Shown: in pieces, positions 1 to 9,008 of the stretch
Layout of the letters: every line of letters starts with the position of its first letter
How positions within the stretch are numbered: the first letter of the stretch is position 1
Source of the DNA: DATFVA01 sp963743325
GTDB taxonomy: Bacteria > Bacteroidota > Ignavibacteria > Ignavibacteriales > Ignavibacteriaceae
NCBI GenBank assembly: GCA_963743325.1
Contig: CAVUOZ010000012.1
Location: 1-64,000, forward strand
DNA length: 64,000 bases
Reading direction: 5' to 3'
Translations under genes and position numbers: made by a program
Notes under the pieces: generated by a model
What the model was told of the DNA's origin: nothing
The model's input: only the letters and a program-made list of their open reading frames with translations
Database searches by the model: none

Positions 1-629
1 AGCAGCATTTTACGCGTTTTATCAATGCTGCCGGCTTTTAATCTGTAGAAATACACACCGCTTGAAATACCGGACAAAACCGATGAATTAAAAACGACAG
101 AATGTACTCCGGCAGACTGGTTTTCGTTAACCAGTTCCGCAACCTGCTGTCCTAATGAATTGTACACAGTCAGATTTACCTGTGATGCAGATGGAATTGA
201 ATAGCTGATAACAGTAGAAGGATTAAAAGGATTCGGATAATTCTGGTATAAGTTAAATGTCGATAAATTTATTTTCTGATCATTAACTGCAGTCGGCATT
301 GAGGCTGTAATTGTTCCTACCATTCCAAAACTCTGATGGGGTGTACAGTGATAGTGATGAATACCGGGTGTAGTTATTACGATGCTTAAAACAGGGTTGC
401 TCACGGAAAGAGGTGCATCCCACACATTTTGCCCGGTTGTGCTATCGGAAGTTGTTGTATGACTGCCATCAAGCCAATGCCACTCAACAGTATCACCTAC
501 GGTAATATCAACGTTCATTGGTATAAACTGAAAACCGCTAGCCGTAGCCTGAACAATGTGTTTGGTTTGTGCGTCAATAGCATTAACCAAAATTAAAAAT
601 AATATAAGAATCAACGAGCTTTTTTTCAT
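1..629 (-). CDS. Secreted cupredoxin-fold protein with T9SS sorting domain (3' end cut)
   Basis: The reading frame is open from an ATG at 629 to the window edge, preceded by an AGAGGA-type ribosome site. Residues 1-20 form a signal peptide ending IDA. Residues about 22-110 look like a plastocyanin/azurin-type copper domain: candidate type 1 ligands are His57 (DGSHTTT), Cys95 and His98 (HYHCTPHQS) and Met103. A linker then leads to YQNYPNPFNPSTVISYS and a beta-rich C-terminal domain ending KTRKMLL at the edge, the usual T9SS type A sorting signal, so probably only a few residues are missing. The likely role is an extracellular or cell-surface copper protein, either an electron carrier or a copper binder; the partner is unknown. 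Confidence 0.85.
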   Translation of the reverse strand, partial: MKKSSLILILFLILVNAIDAQTKHIVQATASGFQFIPMNVDITVGDTVEWHWLDGSHTTTSDSTTGQNVWDAPLSVSNPVLSIVITTPGIHHYHCTPHQSFGMVGTITASMPTAVNDQKINLSTFNLYQNYPNPFNPSTVISYSIPSASQVNLTVYNSLGQQVAELVNENQSAGVHSVVFNSSVLSGISSGVYFYRLKAGSIDKTRKML

Positions 630-707
630 TCTATCCTCTCTTTAGTATTTTCATAATAAAATATTTTACAATAGTCAAAAGATCACCCTAAAACTTGATG
701 TTTTTAT

Positions 708-715
708 TATCTTTA
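708..715 (+). promoter_or_regulatory. Possible -7 box of the aldo/keto reductase gene
   Basis: TATCTTTA lies 44 bases before the ATG at 759 and resembles the TAnnTTTG -7 element of Bacteroidota promoters. A good -33 element at standard spacing is not evident, so this is tentative. The nearby AGGAGG at 747-752 is a strong ribosome site for the gene. Confidence 0.3.
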
Positions 716-758
716 CGAACTAAATCATTATCAGAATAGTATTTTCAGGAGGAAAAAG

Positions 759-1580
759 ATGACAATCGAGAGTACTGTCAAGTTAAACAATGAAATTGAA
801 ATTCCAAGACTTGGATTGGGGGTTTATCTTTCGAAACCAGGCAAAGAAACATTTAATGCCGTAACCTGGGCACTTGAAGCAGGTTACCGGCACATTGATA
901 CAGCCCGTGCCTATAAAAATGAAGGGGATGTTGGTAAAGCTATTAAAGAAAGTAATATTAAAAGGGAAGATGTTTTTATTACAACTAAACTATGGAACCA
1001 GGACCAGGGATATGAAAGTGCATTAAAAGCTTTTGATGCAAGCCTGGATGATCTTGGTTTTGATTACGTTGATTTATACCTGATCCACTGGCCTGTTGAG
1101 GAAAAGCGAAGAGAATCCTGGAGAGCATTGGAAAAAATATACCAGGAAGGAAGAGCCAGGGCAATCGGGGTAAGTAATTATACTATTAAACATCTGAAGG
1201 AGATGGATACTTATACCGGTATTAAACCGGCAATGAACCAGGTGGAGTTCCATCCTTTCCTCTACCAGGAAGATCTTCTTGAATATTGCAAAATAAAAAA
1301 TGTTCAGCTTGAAGCTTATTCTCCTCTTGTACGTGCAGAAAAGTTTGATGATCCGAATATCATAGAAATTGCTAAGAAATATTCAAAATCTGCTGCACAA
1401 ATAATGATAAGGTGGTCGCTGCAGCACAATCTTGTTGTAATTCCTAAATCGGTGCACAGGGAAAGAATCTTTGAAAACGCAGCGGTATTTGATTTTGATA
1501 TCACAGATGATAATATGGAAAAATTAAATTCACTTAACGAAGAATTACGTATAGCCTGGGATCCTACTAATGTAGATTAG
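759..1580 (+). CDS. Aldo/keto reductase
   Basis: NAD(P)H-dependent oxidoreductase of the aldo/keto reductase superfamily, cytosolic, which reduces aldehydes or ketones to alcohols. At 273 residues it has the usual length of bacterial members related to 2,5-diketo-gluconate reductase. The catalytic tetrad is visible: Asp47 (HIDTA), Tyr52, Lys77 (TTKLWN) and His110 (LIHWP). The motif GVSNYTIKHL (about 137) and the C-terminal IPKSVHRERIFEN, which binds the phosphate of NADPH in relatives, are present. The start is fixed by AGGAGG six bases upstream. It appears to be monocistronic. The substrate cannot be read from the sequence. Confidence 0.93.
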   Translation: MTIESTVKLNNEIEIPRLGLGVYLSKPGKETFNAVTWALEAGYRHIDTARAYKNEGDVGKAIKESNIKREDVFITTKLWNQDQGYESALKAFDASLDDLGFDYVDLYLIHWPVEEKRRESWRALEKIYQEGRARAIGVSNYTIKHLKEMDTYTGIKPAMNQVEFHPFLYQEDLLEYCKIKNVQLEAYSPLVRAEKFDDPNIIEIAKKYSKSAAQIMIRWSLQHNLVVIPKSVHRERIFENAAVFDFDITDDNMEKLNSLNEELRIAWDPTNVD

Positions 1581-1615
1581 TAGTCTAAGTGAATTATTAC
1601 ATTCTCAGTAATCCC

Positions 1616-1639
1616 CTGGTTTAAATCTGTTTTAACCAG
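1616..1639 (+). terminator. Weak hairpin after the aldo/keto reductase gene
   Basis: CTGGTTTAAA and TTTTAACCAG form an inverted repeat with nine of ten positions pairing around a four-base loop, 36 bases after the stop codon. No clear T-run follows, so termination is only possible. Confidence 0.35.
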
Positions 1640-1854
1640 TTCGTCTTCCAAAATGGCAGATCTGTGAAACCGATTTACCTGACCTCATCAGATGGGTATC
1701 TAATCAAGAGAGAGACGGGAGAGCAGTGTAACTGAAAGGCATGTGAAATAAAAGGGGGACTGTCAAAATGTCAGATTCTTAATGAAGCCGGTTTGTTTAA
1801 AATTACTTCAAAAGACCGGATAAAATCTTTATTACCAAAAAAATATAAATAAAA

Positions 1855-1889
1855 AAGGCCGTCTCAAAAAATATTTTTGGGACAGCCTT
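1855..1889 (-). terminator. Rho-independent terminator of the TonB receptor gene
   Basis: An inverted repeat (AAGGC...GTCTCAAAAA / TTTTTGGGAC...GCCTT) lies 22 bases beyond the receptor stop codon. Read on the minus strand, the stem ends in GGCC followed by a run of T and then an AT-rich tail, the layout of an intrinsic terminator. Confidence 0.7.
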
Positions 1890-1910
1890 GAACTTACCGT
1901 TAATGAATAA

Positions 1911-4175
1911 TTATTGAAAACTAAAAGGAACATCCACTGAAAGAGTGATATTCCTTCCTATATCATGTACTCCCAGCGGTTTAAGGAGGCTGAGGTGACT
2001 TATATAATATTCATCAAACAGGTTTGCAACTACAATTGAGAAATTAACCGGGCTATCCCAAATCTTGAATGAAGACTGAATACCGGTATTTATAAGTGTA
2101 TATGCGCCTGTTGAATCTTCTTCGGCGGCTGTTCTTGTCTGTTTAAAGTAATAATCCGCTGAAACGAAGAACGAAAAATTATAAAATGCCGACCAGTTGG
2201 GAATATTTAATTTTACTTTACCCGAAACTTTATCGGCGGGCATAAAAGGCAGATATGTTCCATCTTCTCTTTTACCAATGACTGTAGAAAAGGAAGCAGA
2301 AAGATCCACAAGGTCAGCCGGATTAAAATCCAGACTTACCTCTCCGCCCTGCAGTAATGAATTATCCTGCATAAACCGATATATACGATTCTCACTATGG
2401 TATTCATCTGTGGGGTTCAGAAAAATGAAGTTGTTTACCTTGTTGTAAAAATAATCAAGGTTTGCACTAAAATTATCGAATTGAAAAATAATTCCGGCAT
2501 CAACCTGGTAATTATGTTCACTCTTTAATTCACTGTTTCCGATTTCATACCTCGTAGTTCCTTCGTGAACTCCGTTTGAGGAAAGTTCAGCAAGGTTAGG
2601 CGCTCTGTAACCGGTCGCAAAATTGAGTTTCCCAATAAAATTATCGGAAAAGTCATAAGAAGCACCAACCGCTCCGTTTAAAACAGAATATTCATTATCA
2701 ATCGGAGGCATTTCCTCTGAAAATCCTGTGGCAGGCATCAGTTCAGTCTTTACAGTTTGAAAGTCGTAGCGAAGCCCGGTTTCAACATTTACTTTTTCAA
2801 AATTTTCTTTGAGATAAGTAAATGCGGAATATTCATTCATATCAGCATTCGGTATTAAAATACGTCCGCCGTCATTTTCATTATTCTGAATATTTCCCTG
2901 AACACCAACGGTCCACTCGAGACTTTTTGTAAGCTGATTTATCCACTCAAAGTTTGAAGTAAAAGTATTCAGGATTAAATCAAGTTCACCGGCATCACCA
3001 GCAGCTGCAACATCTTTAGCACCTTCCTCCTCAACTCTATGGTTATTCTGAAATCCCAGATCAAGCTTGAATTTAGAATTACCGGCAAAAAAAGTATTTC
3101 TTAATGAGATAATTTGATAATCAATTGTGTGGTGGGGCCCTTCAAACTCACGCTCAAAATGGTCTTCCTGACTATTATTTGGATTATTTAGTTCGCCTTC
3201 TTCAACAACACCGTAAATGTTGTGCGCAAACGTATAATCAAGACTGGAAAATCCCCAATCGTAAAAATATCCTGCCATACCATTAGCATTTAAGGTAAGA
3301 AACCTGGTATTCGGAACTTTATCATCTTTTCCATCAAGATAATCTGCATGAGACTGACCACCGACATGAACCTGCCAGTTAATTCTCTTATTGGCGCCTT
3401 TGAATCCAAGCTCTGAGTAGGCACCAAGAGTGTTGGTAAAAAGTTTAAGATTATAATTACCAAGGATTCTGCCGACGGGAGCGCTTTTCTCCGGCAGAAG
3501 ATTTATTACTCCGCCAACAGCTTCAGCTCCATAGAGTAAAGCTGCAGGCCCTTCAATTACCTCAATACGATCCACTCCGACTGCTTCCAGTCCGAATCCA
3601 TGTTCTTCCTGCCACTGCTGATTGTCAAATCTGACTCCATTCAGCACAGTTGCAACTCTATATCCATATAATCCTCTGATAACCGGTTTGGAAATCGCAA
3701 GTCCGTTCGAAAGCGTACTTATTCCCGGCAGTGAGGCCAGCGTCTGGGTTAAAGTGACCATACCGTTGTACTTCAGGTCCTGTGTAGATGCTATCTCTAC
3801 CTTATATGGTACTTTTTCTTTGCTTACCACTGAATTACCGAGCACTACTACTTCTCCTATTTCAAGTCTGGTAGGCTGCATAGATACATTCAGCTCATTA
3901 GTACCCTGTTGAACTTCAGTATTTTTTAGCTCAGTTTTATATCCTACATAACTAAATTGTACGGTAAAATTCCCTGCGGGTAAATTAGTAAAGGAGTAAT
4001 TTCCATTCATATCGGAAACAACTCCCTGCTGAAGTTCACGGATAAAAACATCCACTACCGGCAAGGCTTCCCCGTTTTTCATATCGACTACTTTTCCCGT
4101 TAGGTTATTTTGCGCATCAACAACAAATGTCAGTGCCAGAAAAATCATTATAATATTAATGTAAATTGATTTCAT
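1911..4175 (-). CDS. TonB-dependent outer-membrane receptor
   Basis: Outer-membrane active transporter of 754 residues. A signal peptide (1-21, ending VDA) is followed by a carboxypeptidase-like regulatory domain (about 25-105, LTGKVVDMKNGEALP ... NYSFTNLPAGNFTV), a plug domain (about 118-232, with VEIASTQDL, RIEVIEGPAALLYGAEAVGG and VINLLPEKS) and a 22-strand type beta-barrel to the C-terminus, which ends in the aromatic SVDVPFSFQ. The substrate is not determined by sequence; the plug motif 'QQWQEEHG' is also seen in metal or vitamin receptors, which is only a hint. It lies 88 bases downstream of a small membrane-protein gene that may be expressed with it, and ends at a clear terminator. Confidence 0.92.
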   Translation of the reverse strand: MKSIYINIIMIFLALTFVVDAQNNLTGKVVDMKNGEALPVVDVFIRELQQGVVSDMNGNYSFTNLPAGNFTVQFSYVGYKTELKNTEVQQGTNELNVSMQPTRLEIGEVVVLGNSVVSKEKVPYKVEIASTQDLKYNGMVTLTQTLASLPGISTLSNGLAISKPVIRGLYGYRVATVLNGVRFDNQQWQEEHGFGLEAVGVDRIEVIEGPAALLYGAEAVGGVINLLPEKSAPVGRILGNYNLKLFTNTLGAYSELGFKGANKRINWQVHVGGQSHADYLDGKDDKVPNTRFLTLNANGMAGYFYDWGFSSLDYTFAHNIYGVVEEGELNNPNNSQEDHFEREFEGPHHTIDYQIISLRNTFFAGNSKFKLDLGFQNNHRVEEEGAKDVAAAGDAGELDLILNTFTSNFEWINQLTKSLEWTVGVQGNIQNNENDGGRILIPNADMNEYSAFTYLKENFEKVNVETGLRYDFQTVKTELMPATGFSEEMPPIDNEYSVLNGAVGASYDFSDNFIGKLNFATGYRAPNLAELSSNGVHEGTTRYEIGNSELKSEHNYQVDAGIIFQFDNFSANLDYFYNKVNNFIFLNPTDEYHSENRIYRFMQDNSLLQGGEVSLDFNPADLVDLSASFSTVIGKREDGTYLPFMPADKVSGKVKLNIPNWSAFYNFSFFVSADYYFKQTRTAAEEDSTGAYTLINTGIQSSFKIWDSPVNFSIVVANLFDEYYISHLSLLKPLGVHDIGRNITLSVDVPFSFQ

Positions 4176-4263
4176 TGATCATTACCTAGTTTTTGATGAG
4201 AGAAATATTACAAGAATCCGGCGTCCCGGGACGAGTACAGATTCTTATAAAAACAATTTAATT

Positions 4264-4800
4264 CTAAGAGTTAATGATCAGGAGTTTAGGAGGAGGGTAT
4301 ATTTTTTCGGGTATTACTGAAGGGATATATAAATTACCAGTCAGGTGAAATTGAAGAAAACTTAAATTTTCTACGAGATTATTTTCAGGATTAGGCAGAT
4401 AATGCTTAAGAAGATTTTTAAGAATTGTAACAGCAAGGTGATCCGGAACCGATGCCGGATTATCATTTCGTTCATTAAGTGAACGAAAAGCGGAGTTGAG
4501 TCTTGTTTCTTTCCTATCACTCACACAGTAAAGAATTGTATCATCCTTTACATCTTTTTTATAGACGATATCAAACATTTCATTATTATGCCTGATCTCC
4601 CTTGAGTTGATAAAATCCGGTTTGTCATACTTCAGGCTGAACACAGTAATATTTTTTTCGGCGATGGATTCAGGATGTTCCTCAATGATTTCCAGGTTTT
4701 CTGTCCTGGATTCCTGGATCAGGCAGAGCACAATAATGTTAAACCCGAAAGTATTAAGTACTATCAGTATGCTTAGTATAAATGAGATCAATTTTTTCAT
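4264..4800 (-). CDS. Uncharacterised protein with N-terminal membrane segment, next to a TonB receptor
   Basis: I do not recognise this protein (178 residues from the chosen start). The frame opens at 4860, but the ATG at 4800 gives a proper N-terminus: MKKLISFILSILIVLNTFGF, a signal peptide or membrane anchor. The rest is hydrophilic with several charged stretches, and the C-terminus is proline-rich (EKIYPPPKLLIINS). Small exported proteins with a C-terminal Pro-Pro motif are common beside TonB receptor genes in Bacteroidota, and this one sits just upstream of one, so an accessory role in the same uptake system is a reasonable inference. It begins 60 bases after the uvrA stop. Confidence 0.6.
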   Translation of the reverse strand: MKKLISFILSILIVLNTFGFNIIVLCLIQESRTENLEIIEEHPESIAEKNITVFSLKYDKPDFINSREIRHNNEMFDIVYKKDVKDDTILYCVSDRKETRLNSAFRSLNERNDNPASVPDHLAVTILKNLLKHYLPNPENNLVENLSFLQFHLTGNLYIPSVIPEKIYPPPKLLIINS

Positions 4801-4860
4801 CCGGTGACAAAAATAAGAAAAAATGGTGCTATTCAAAACAATAATTTTGTTGATCAGCAA

Positions 4861-7692
4861 TTATTTTGAAGAGTGAATCTCTTTTTTAAGATATTCCCCT
4901 GTGATGCTCTTTTTATTGTTCACAATTTGCTCTGGAGTACCTTCAGCTATAATTCTGCCCCCGAATTCACCTCCGCCGGGCCCAAGGTCTATAATCCAGT
5001 CTGCAGTCTTTATGACGTCAAGGTTATGTTCAACTACTATTACAGTGTTCCCTTTATCAACCAGTTTATTTAATACTCCGAGAAGAATATTTACATCTTC
5101 AAAATGAAGTCCGGTTGTCGGTTCATCCAGGATGTACAAAGTTTTCCCGGTTGATACTTTACTCAATTCAGTAGCAAGTTTAACGCGCTGTGCTTCCCCG
5201 CCTGATAAAGTAGTTGCCTGCTGTCCGAGGGTAATATATCCGAGTCCGACATCATGAATAGCCTTTAATTTTCTTTTAATCCTGGGAAGATCAGTAAAAA
5301 ATTCAAGGGCTTCATCGACAGTCATTTCAAGCACATCTGCTATGGATTTTGTTTTATAGAGAATCTCAAGAGTTTCACGGTTATATCTTTTACCATGGCA
5401 GACGTCGCATTCCACGTAGACATCAGGCAGAAAATTCATCTCAATCTTTTTCAATCCGTCACCGCTGCATTCCTCACATCTTCCTCCGGGTACATTAAAA
5501 CTGAATCTGCCCGTAGCGTAACCACGCATTTTGGATTCGGGCAGCTGGGAAAAAAGATCTCTTATGAAAGTAAATAGTCCTGTATAAGTCGCCGGATTGG
5601 AACGGGGGGTTCTTCCTATAGGTGACTGGTCTATCTCGATAATTTTATCAATATTTTCAAGCCCTTCCACCGATTTAAATGGAAGAGGAACTGATTTGGA
5701 TTTATAAATCCTGTTCATAAGGATTTTGACGAGGGTTTCATTTATCAGCGAAGATTTGCCTGAACCACTTACACCAGTTACAAGAGTCAGGGTTCCCAGG
5801 GGAACTTTAAGATTAACATTCTTTAAATTAAAACCTGAAGCACTCTTAAGTTCGATAGATTTTCCATTTCCTTCTCTCCTCTTCTGAGGGACGGGAATTT
5901 CTTTCTTGTATTTCAGATAAGAAAGAGTTAGGGAATCAAATCCATTTACCGAATTTATAAGCTTCTTTGTATCACCTGCCAGGCATAATTTTCCGCCATG
6001 CTCACCTGCGCCGGGACCGAGATCTATCATAAAATCAGAACTTTCTATTGTCTCCCTGTCGTGCTCAACTACAATGACTGTATTCCCAAGATCCCTTAAA
6101 TTCTTTAAGGACTTAATCAGCTTTATATTATCACTTTGATGTAGCCCGATGCTCGGTTCATCCAGAACATAAAGGACACCGGCAAGCTGGGAACCAATTT
6201 GTGTTGCAAGCCTTATTCTTTGTGATTCTCCCCCCGATAAGGATCTGGCGGACCGGTCAAGAGTTAAATAATCCAGACCGACATTTAAAAGAAAATTCAG
6301 TCTTGTGGTAATTTCTTTAAGGATTGGTTTTGCAATAATAGCTTCTCTTCCCTGAAGCCTTATTTTTTTAAAAAACTCTTCTGCTCTATTAATTGAAAGA
6401 GCAGTTACTTCACTTATATTCTTTTCCTTAAACTTAACCGCCAGTGATTCCTGTTTTAGCCTCCCTCCGCCGCAGGTGGGACACTTAACAGTATTCATAT
6501 AAGACTCAACCCATTCACGGATATTATTTGAACTGGTCGTATTGTAATAATTTTTGAGATAGTTGATTAAACCGGAGAATTTATGATGATAAGTGACGGG
6601 TTTTCCGCCGCCATATGAGTATGAAAAAGCAATTTTCTCCTTACTTCCATTAAGCAGAATTTCCTTCTGTTCTTCAGTCAAATCCCTTAACCTGGTATCA
6701 AAATCGAAGTTAAATAGTTCGGCAACTGCCGTCAGCTGATTGAAGAACCAGATAGATCGGGGTTTCCCGAGAGCTGCAATTCCTTCTTCGTTAATTGATC
6801 TCTCCCAATCGGGAATAATAAGGTTTAGATCAAGTTCCTTCTTTTCCCCAAGTCCTTCACAATCTGGACATGAACCATAAGGCGAGTTAAATGAAAACGA
6901 ATTAGGGGCTAATTCTCTATAACTGATTCCGCAGTTTAGACAGGCGAGATGCCTGCTGAAAATAAAATCCTTTTGACCATCATTAACTATCAGAATCCCA
7001 TTACCGTAATTTAGAGCAACTTCTACAGATTCACTTATCCTTGCCCTGGCATTCTCGGAAGCGGTAAGTTTATCAACCAGGATCTCAATATTATGAATTT
7101 TATAACGATCAACCTGGAATCCTTTTGTTATTTCAGTGAACTCATTATCAACCCTTACCCTGAGGAAGCCGTCTGACAGAATTTCCTCAAAAAGTTCACG
7201 GTAATGTCCTTTTCTGCCCCGTACAATAGGGGCAAGTATGGAAATCTTTTTGCCCGATAAAGTTGAAATGATGGAATCAATTATCTGGGCGGATGATTGA
7301 CGTGTAACCGGTTTACCGCAGTTATAACAGTAAGGTGTTCCAAGTCTCGCATAAAGAAGGCGCAGGTAATCATAAATTTCCGTCACCGTTCCGACAGTAG
7401 ATCTCGGATTTCCGGATGTAGACTTTTGTTCAATTGAAATTGCAGGACTTAGACCCTCTATTAAATCGACTTCAGGTTTTTCGAGCATATCAAGGAACTG
7501 CCGGGCATAGGCCGACAAGGATTCAATATACCTTCTCTGCCCTTCTGCATATATTGTATCAAAGGCAAGGGAAGATTTTCCTGAACCTGATAATCCTGTA
7601 ATTACGGTAAATGATTCACGCGGAATCTCAACATCGATATCCTTAAGATTATGTTCTCTTGCTCCCTTGACAATTATCGACTCTTTTTCCAA
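4861..7692 (-). CDS. uvrA: Excinuclease ABC subunit A
   Basis: Damage-recognition ATPase of nucleotide excision repair; a UvrA dimer loads UvrB on damaged DNA. The 943 residues match the family length. Two ABC ATPase halves are present: first Walker A GLSGSGKSS near residue 33 and signature SLSGGESQR, second Walker A GVSGSGKSS and signature TLSGGEAQR. Zinc-binding cysteine pairs are present (CYNCGKP, CLNCG, CPDCEG, CPTCGGG and the second-half CEECSGDG...CDVCHGKR). The start is TTG at 7692, preceded by AAGGAT, and gives MEKESIIVKGAREHNL, which aligns with family starts. It is divergent from the next gene and probably transcribed singly. Confidence 0.98.
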   Translation of the reverse strand: MEKESIIVKGAREHNLKDIDVEIPRESFTVITGLSGSGKSSLAFDTIYAEGQRRYIESLSAYARQFLDMLEKPEVDLIEGLSPAISIEQKSTSGNPRSTVGTVTEIYDYLRLLYARLGTPYCYNCGKPVTRQSSAQIIDSIISTLSGKKISILAPIVRGRKGHYRELFEEILSDGFLRVRVDNEFTEITKGFQVDRYKIHNIEILVDKLTASENARARISESVEVALNYGNGILIVNDGQKDFIFSRHLACLNCGISYRELAPNSFSFNSPYGSCPDCEGLGEKKELDLNLIIPDWERSINEEGIAALGKPRSIWFFNQLTAVAELFNFDFDTRLRDLTEEQKEILLNGSKEKIAFSYSYGGGKPVTYHHKFSGLINYLKNYYNTTSSNNIREWVESYMNTVKCPTCGGGRLKQESLAVKFKEKNISEVTALSINRAEEFFKKIRLQGREAIIAKPILKEITTRLNFLLNVGLDYLTLDRSARSLSGGESQRIRLATQIGSQLAGVLYVLDEPSIGLHQSDNIKLIKSLKNLRDLGNTVIVVEHDRETIESSDFMIDLGPGAGEHGGKLCLAGDTKKLINSVNGFDSLTLSYLKYKKEIPVPQKRREGNGKSIELKSASGFNLKNVNLKVPLGTLTLVTGVSGSGKSSLINETLVKILMNRIYKSKSVPLPFKSVEGLENIDKIIEIDQSPIGRTPRSNPATYTGLFTFIRDLFSQLPESKMRGYATGRFSFNVPGGRCEECSGDGLKKIEMNFLPDVYVECDVCHGKRYNRETLEILYKTKSIADVLEMTVDEALEFFTDLPRIKRKLKAIHDVGLGYITLGQQATTLSGGEAQRVKLATELSKVSTGKTLYILDEPTTGLHFEDVNILLGVLNKLVDKGNTVIVVEHNLDVIKTADWIIDLGPGGGEFGGRIIAEGTPEQIVNNKKSITGEYLKKEIHSSK

Positions 7693-7816
7693 ATCCCGAA
7701 ATCCTTAATTAATAAGTTTTAAATATTATTGATTAGAGAGTATAAAATCAATTTAATTAGAAGTGCATCACTTACCTTTATGCTCAAAAAACTGAAAGGT
7801 TTTGATGATTTTGCTT

Positions 7817-7824
7817 TATCTTTG
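7817..7824 (+). promoter_or_regulatory. Candidate -7 box TATCTTTG
   Basis: TATCTTTG exactly fits the Bacteroidota TAnnTTTG consensus and lies 26 bases before the ATG at 7851, a spacing that gives a short leader. The matching -33 TTG is not clear at the standard distance. Confidence 0.4.
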
Positions 7825-7850
7825 TAAAAACTAATAATTATTCAGTTGAT

Positions 7851-8480
7851 ATGTCCTCTTCAGTGACCATTAAAACATTAAAAGATCAGGTTGAAAATGT
7901 ATATAAAGAAAAAGGTTCAGAGTTTATTGCCAGGGCTTTCCCCGTTAAATCAGAGGCAGAGGTCCAGACTTGTCTTGAAGAAACAAGGAAAAAGTATTAT
8001 GATGCATCGCACCACTGTTTTGCATTCAGACTGAAAGATGATTCATTTCGATATTCTGATGCGGGGGAACCTAATGGTACGGCAGGAATCAGAATTCTTA
8101 ATGCAATTGATCATTTCGGGATTAAAGACATCCTGGTAATTATTACAAGGTATTTTGGCGGAGTAAAACTCGGCGTAGGACCTCTCGGCAAGGCATACTA
8201 TATCAGCTCTGAGCTGGTGCTGAAAGCCTGTTCTTACCTGGAAGAAAAGCCATTTAACAGGGTTATTGTTGAATGTGATTTTAATTTTATCAGTGTGGTA
8301 CACAGGGTACTTTCAAACTTCTCAGCAGTAATCGAAAATATTGAGTACAGTAATAAAGTAGGATTTGAGTCGTTAATACCTGTAGAGGATACTGAAAGAT
8401 TTCAGAGGGAGTTAACTGACTCCAGCAATGGAAATATTAAAATTTTTACGGGAAAAGATATTATTTATCACAAAATTTAA
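7851..8480 (+). CDS. YigZ/IMPACT family protein
   Basis: 209-residue member of the UPF0029 (IMPACT/YigZ) family, cytosolic, whose relatives are linked to translation control or ribosome-associated functions. The N-terminal domain (about 15-125) shows the family motifs EKGSEFIARAFPV, ASHHCFAFRL and RYSDAGEPNGTAGI followed by ITRYFGGVKLGVGPLGKAY; the C-terminal part (130-209) matches the small alpha/beta extension of the bacterial forms. The ATG is preceded by little Shine-Dalgarno sequence, normal for this group, and by a TATCTTTG box. It may be co-transcribed with the MarR gene 64 bases downstream. The biochemical role is not known. Confidence 0.9.
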   Translation: MSSSVTIKTLKDQVENVYKEKGSEFIARAFPVKSEAEVQTCLEETRKKYYDASHHCFAFRLKDDSFRYSDAGEPNGTAGIRILNAIDHFGIKDILVIITRYFGGVKLGVGPLGKAYYISSELVLKACSYLEEKPFNRVIVECDFNFISVVHRVLSNFSAVIENIEYSNKVGFESLIPVEDTERFQRELTDSSNGNIKIFTGKDIIYHKI

Positions 8481-8544
8481 AATTATATTGATTTAATAGT
8501 CAATAAAACCGATATTTGACATTAATAAATATTTTATAGGAACA

Positions 8545-9003
8545 ATGATGGCCTTAAAGAAGGGTAAGAACGAAAACGCGTCCAAACTTGCAGACCTTAC
8601 ATTTAAATTACTGGCAAACTGCCAGGAAAAGGAAGCAAGACTAGCAGAAAAGTACGGACTAACTCAGTCAGAATTCCGCTGCCTCAGGTTATTTAATAAA
8701 AATGATGTATTAAATAACAAAATGGTTGCGGAGAGAATGAATCTTAGTCCAAGCAGACTCACCAGAATTATTGATGGCCTTGTCGCCAAGCAATATATCA
8801 TCAGGCAGATTGAACCCGCAGACAGAAGGAATATGAAGGTTGAATTATCTAAAAGGGGAAATGTAATCGTTCAGAAGTTAAACGATGCTTATGTAAATAT
8901 TCACAGGGAAATATTAGAGGATATTGACAGAAGTCAACACAAACCTCTGATAAGTGCAATGGAAAATTTACTCGTCGCTCTTCAGAAATGGATTGCCAAA
9001 TAA
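8545..9003 (+). CDS. MarR family transcriptional regulator
   Basis: 152-residue winged-helix DNA-binding protein. The core (about 30-110) has the recognition region VAERMNLSPSRLTRIIDGLV and the wing EPADRRNMKVELSKRG, characteristic of MarR; DR in the wing contacts the minor groove in relatives. Helices at both ends would form the dimer interface and ligand pocket. Two ATG codons are adjacent; AGGAA lies just before them, so either 8545 or 8548 could start. The ligand and target genes are unknown; autoregulation would be usual. It converges with the next minus-strand gene with a five-base gap. Confidence 0.92.
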   Translation: MMALKKGKNENASKLADLTFKLLANCQEKEARLAEKYGLTQSEFRCLRLFNKNDVLNNKMVAERMNLSPSRLTRIIDGLVAKQYIIRQIEPADRRNMKVELSKRGNVIVQKLNDAYVNIHREILEDIDRSQHKPLISAMENLLVALQKWIAK

Positions 9004-9008
9004 TAAAT

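Larger units (their letters stand above)
1581..1910. other. 330-base gap between convergent genes
   Basis: There is no open frame with gene character. It holds a weak hairpin just after the aldo/keto reductase gene (1616-1639) and a clear terminator for the facing TonB receptor gene (1855-1889). Between them, about 1700-1770, is a purine-rich stretch with a GAAA-type loop that faintly recalls the conserved 3' part of group II introns, but I could not make it convincing. Confidence 0.6.
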
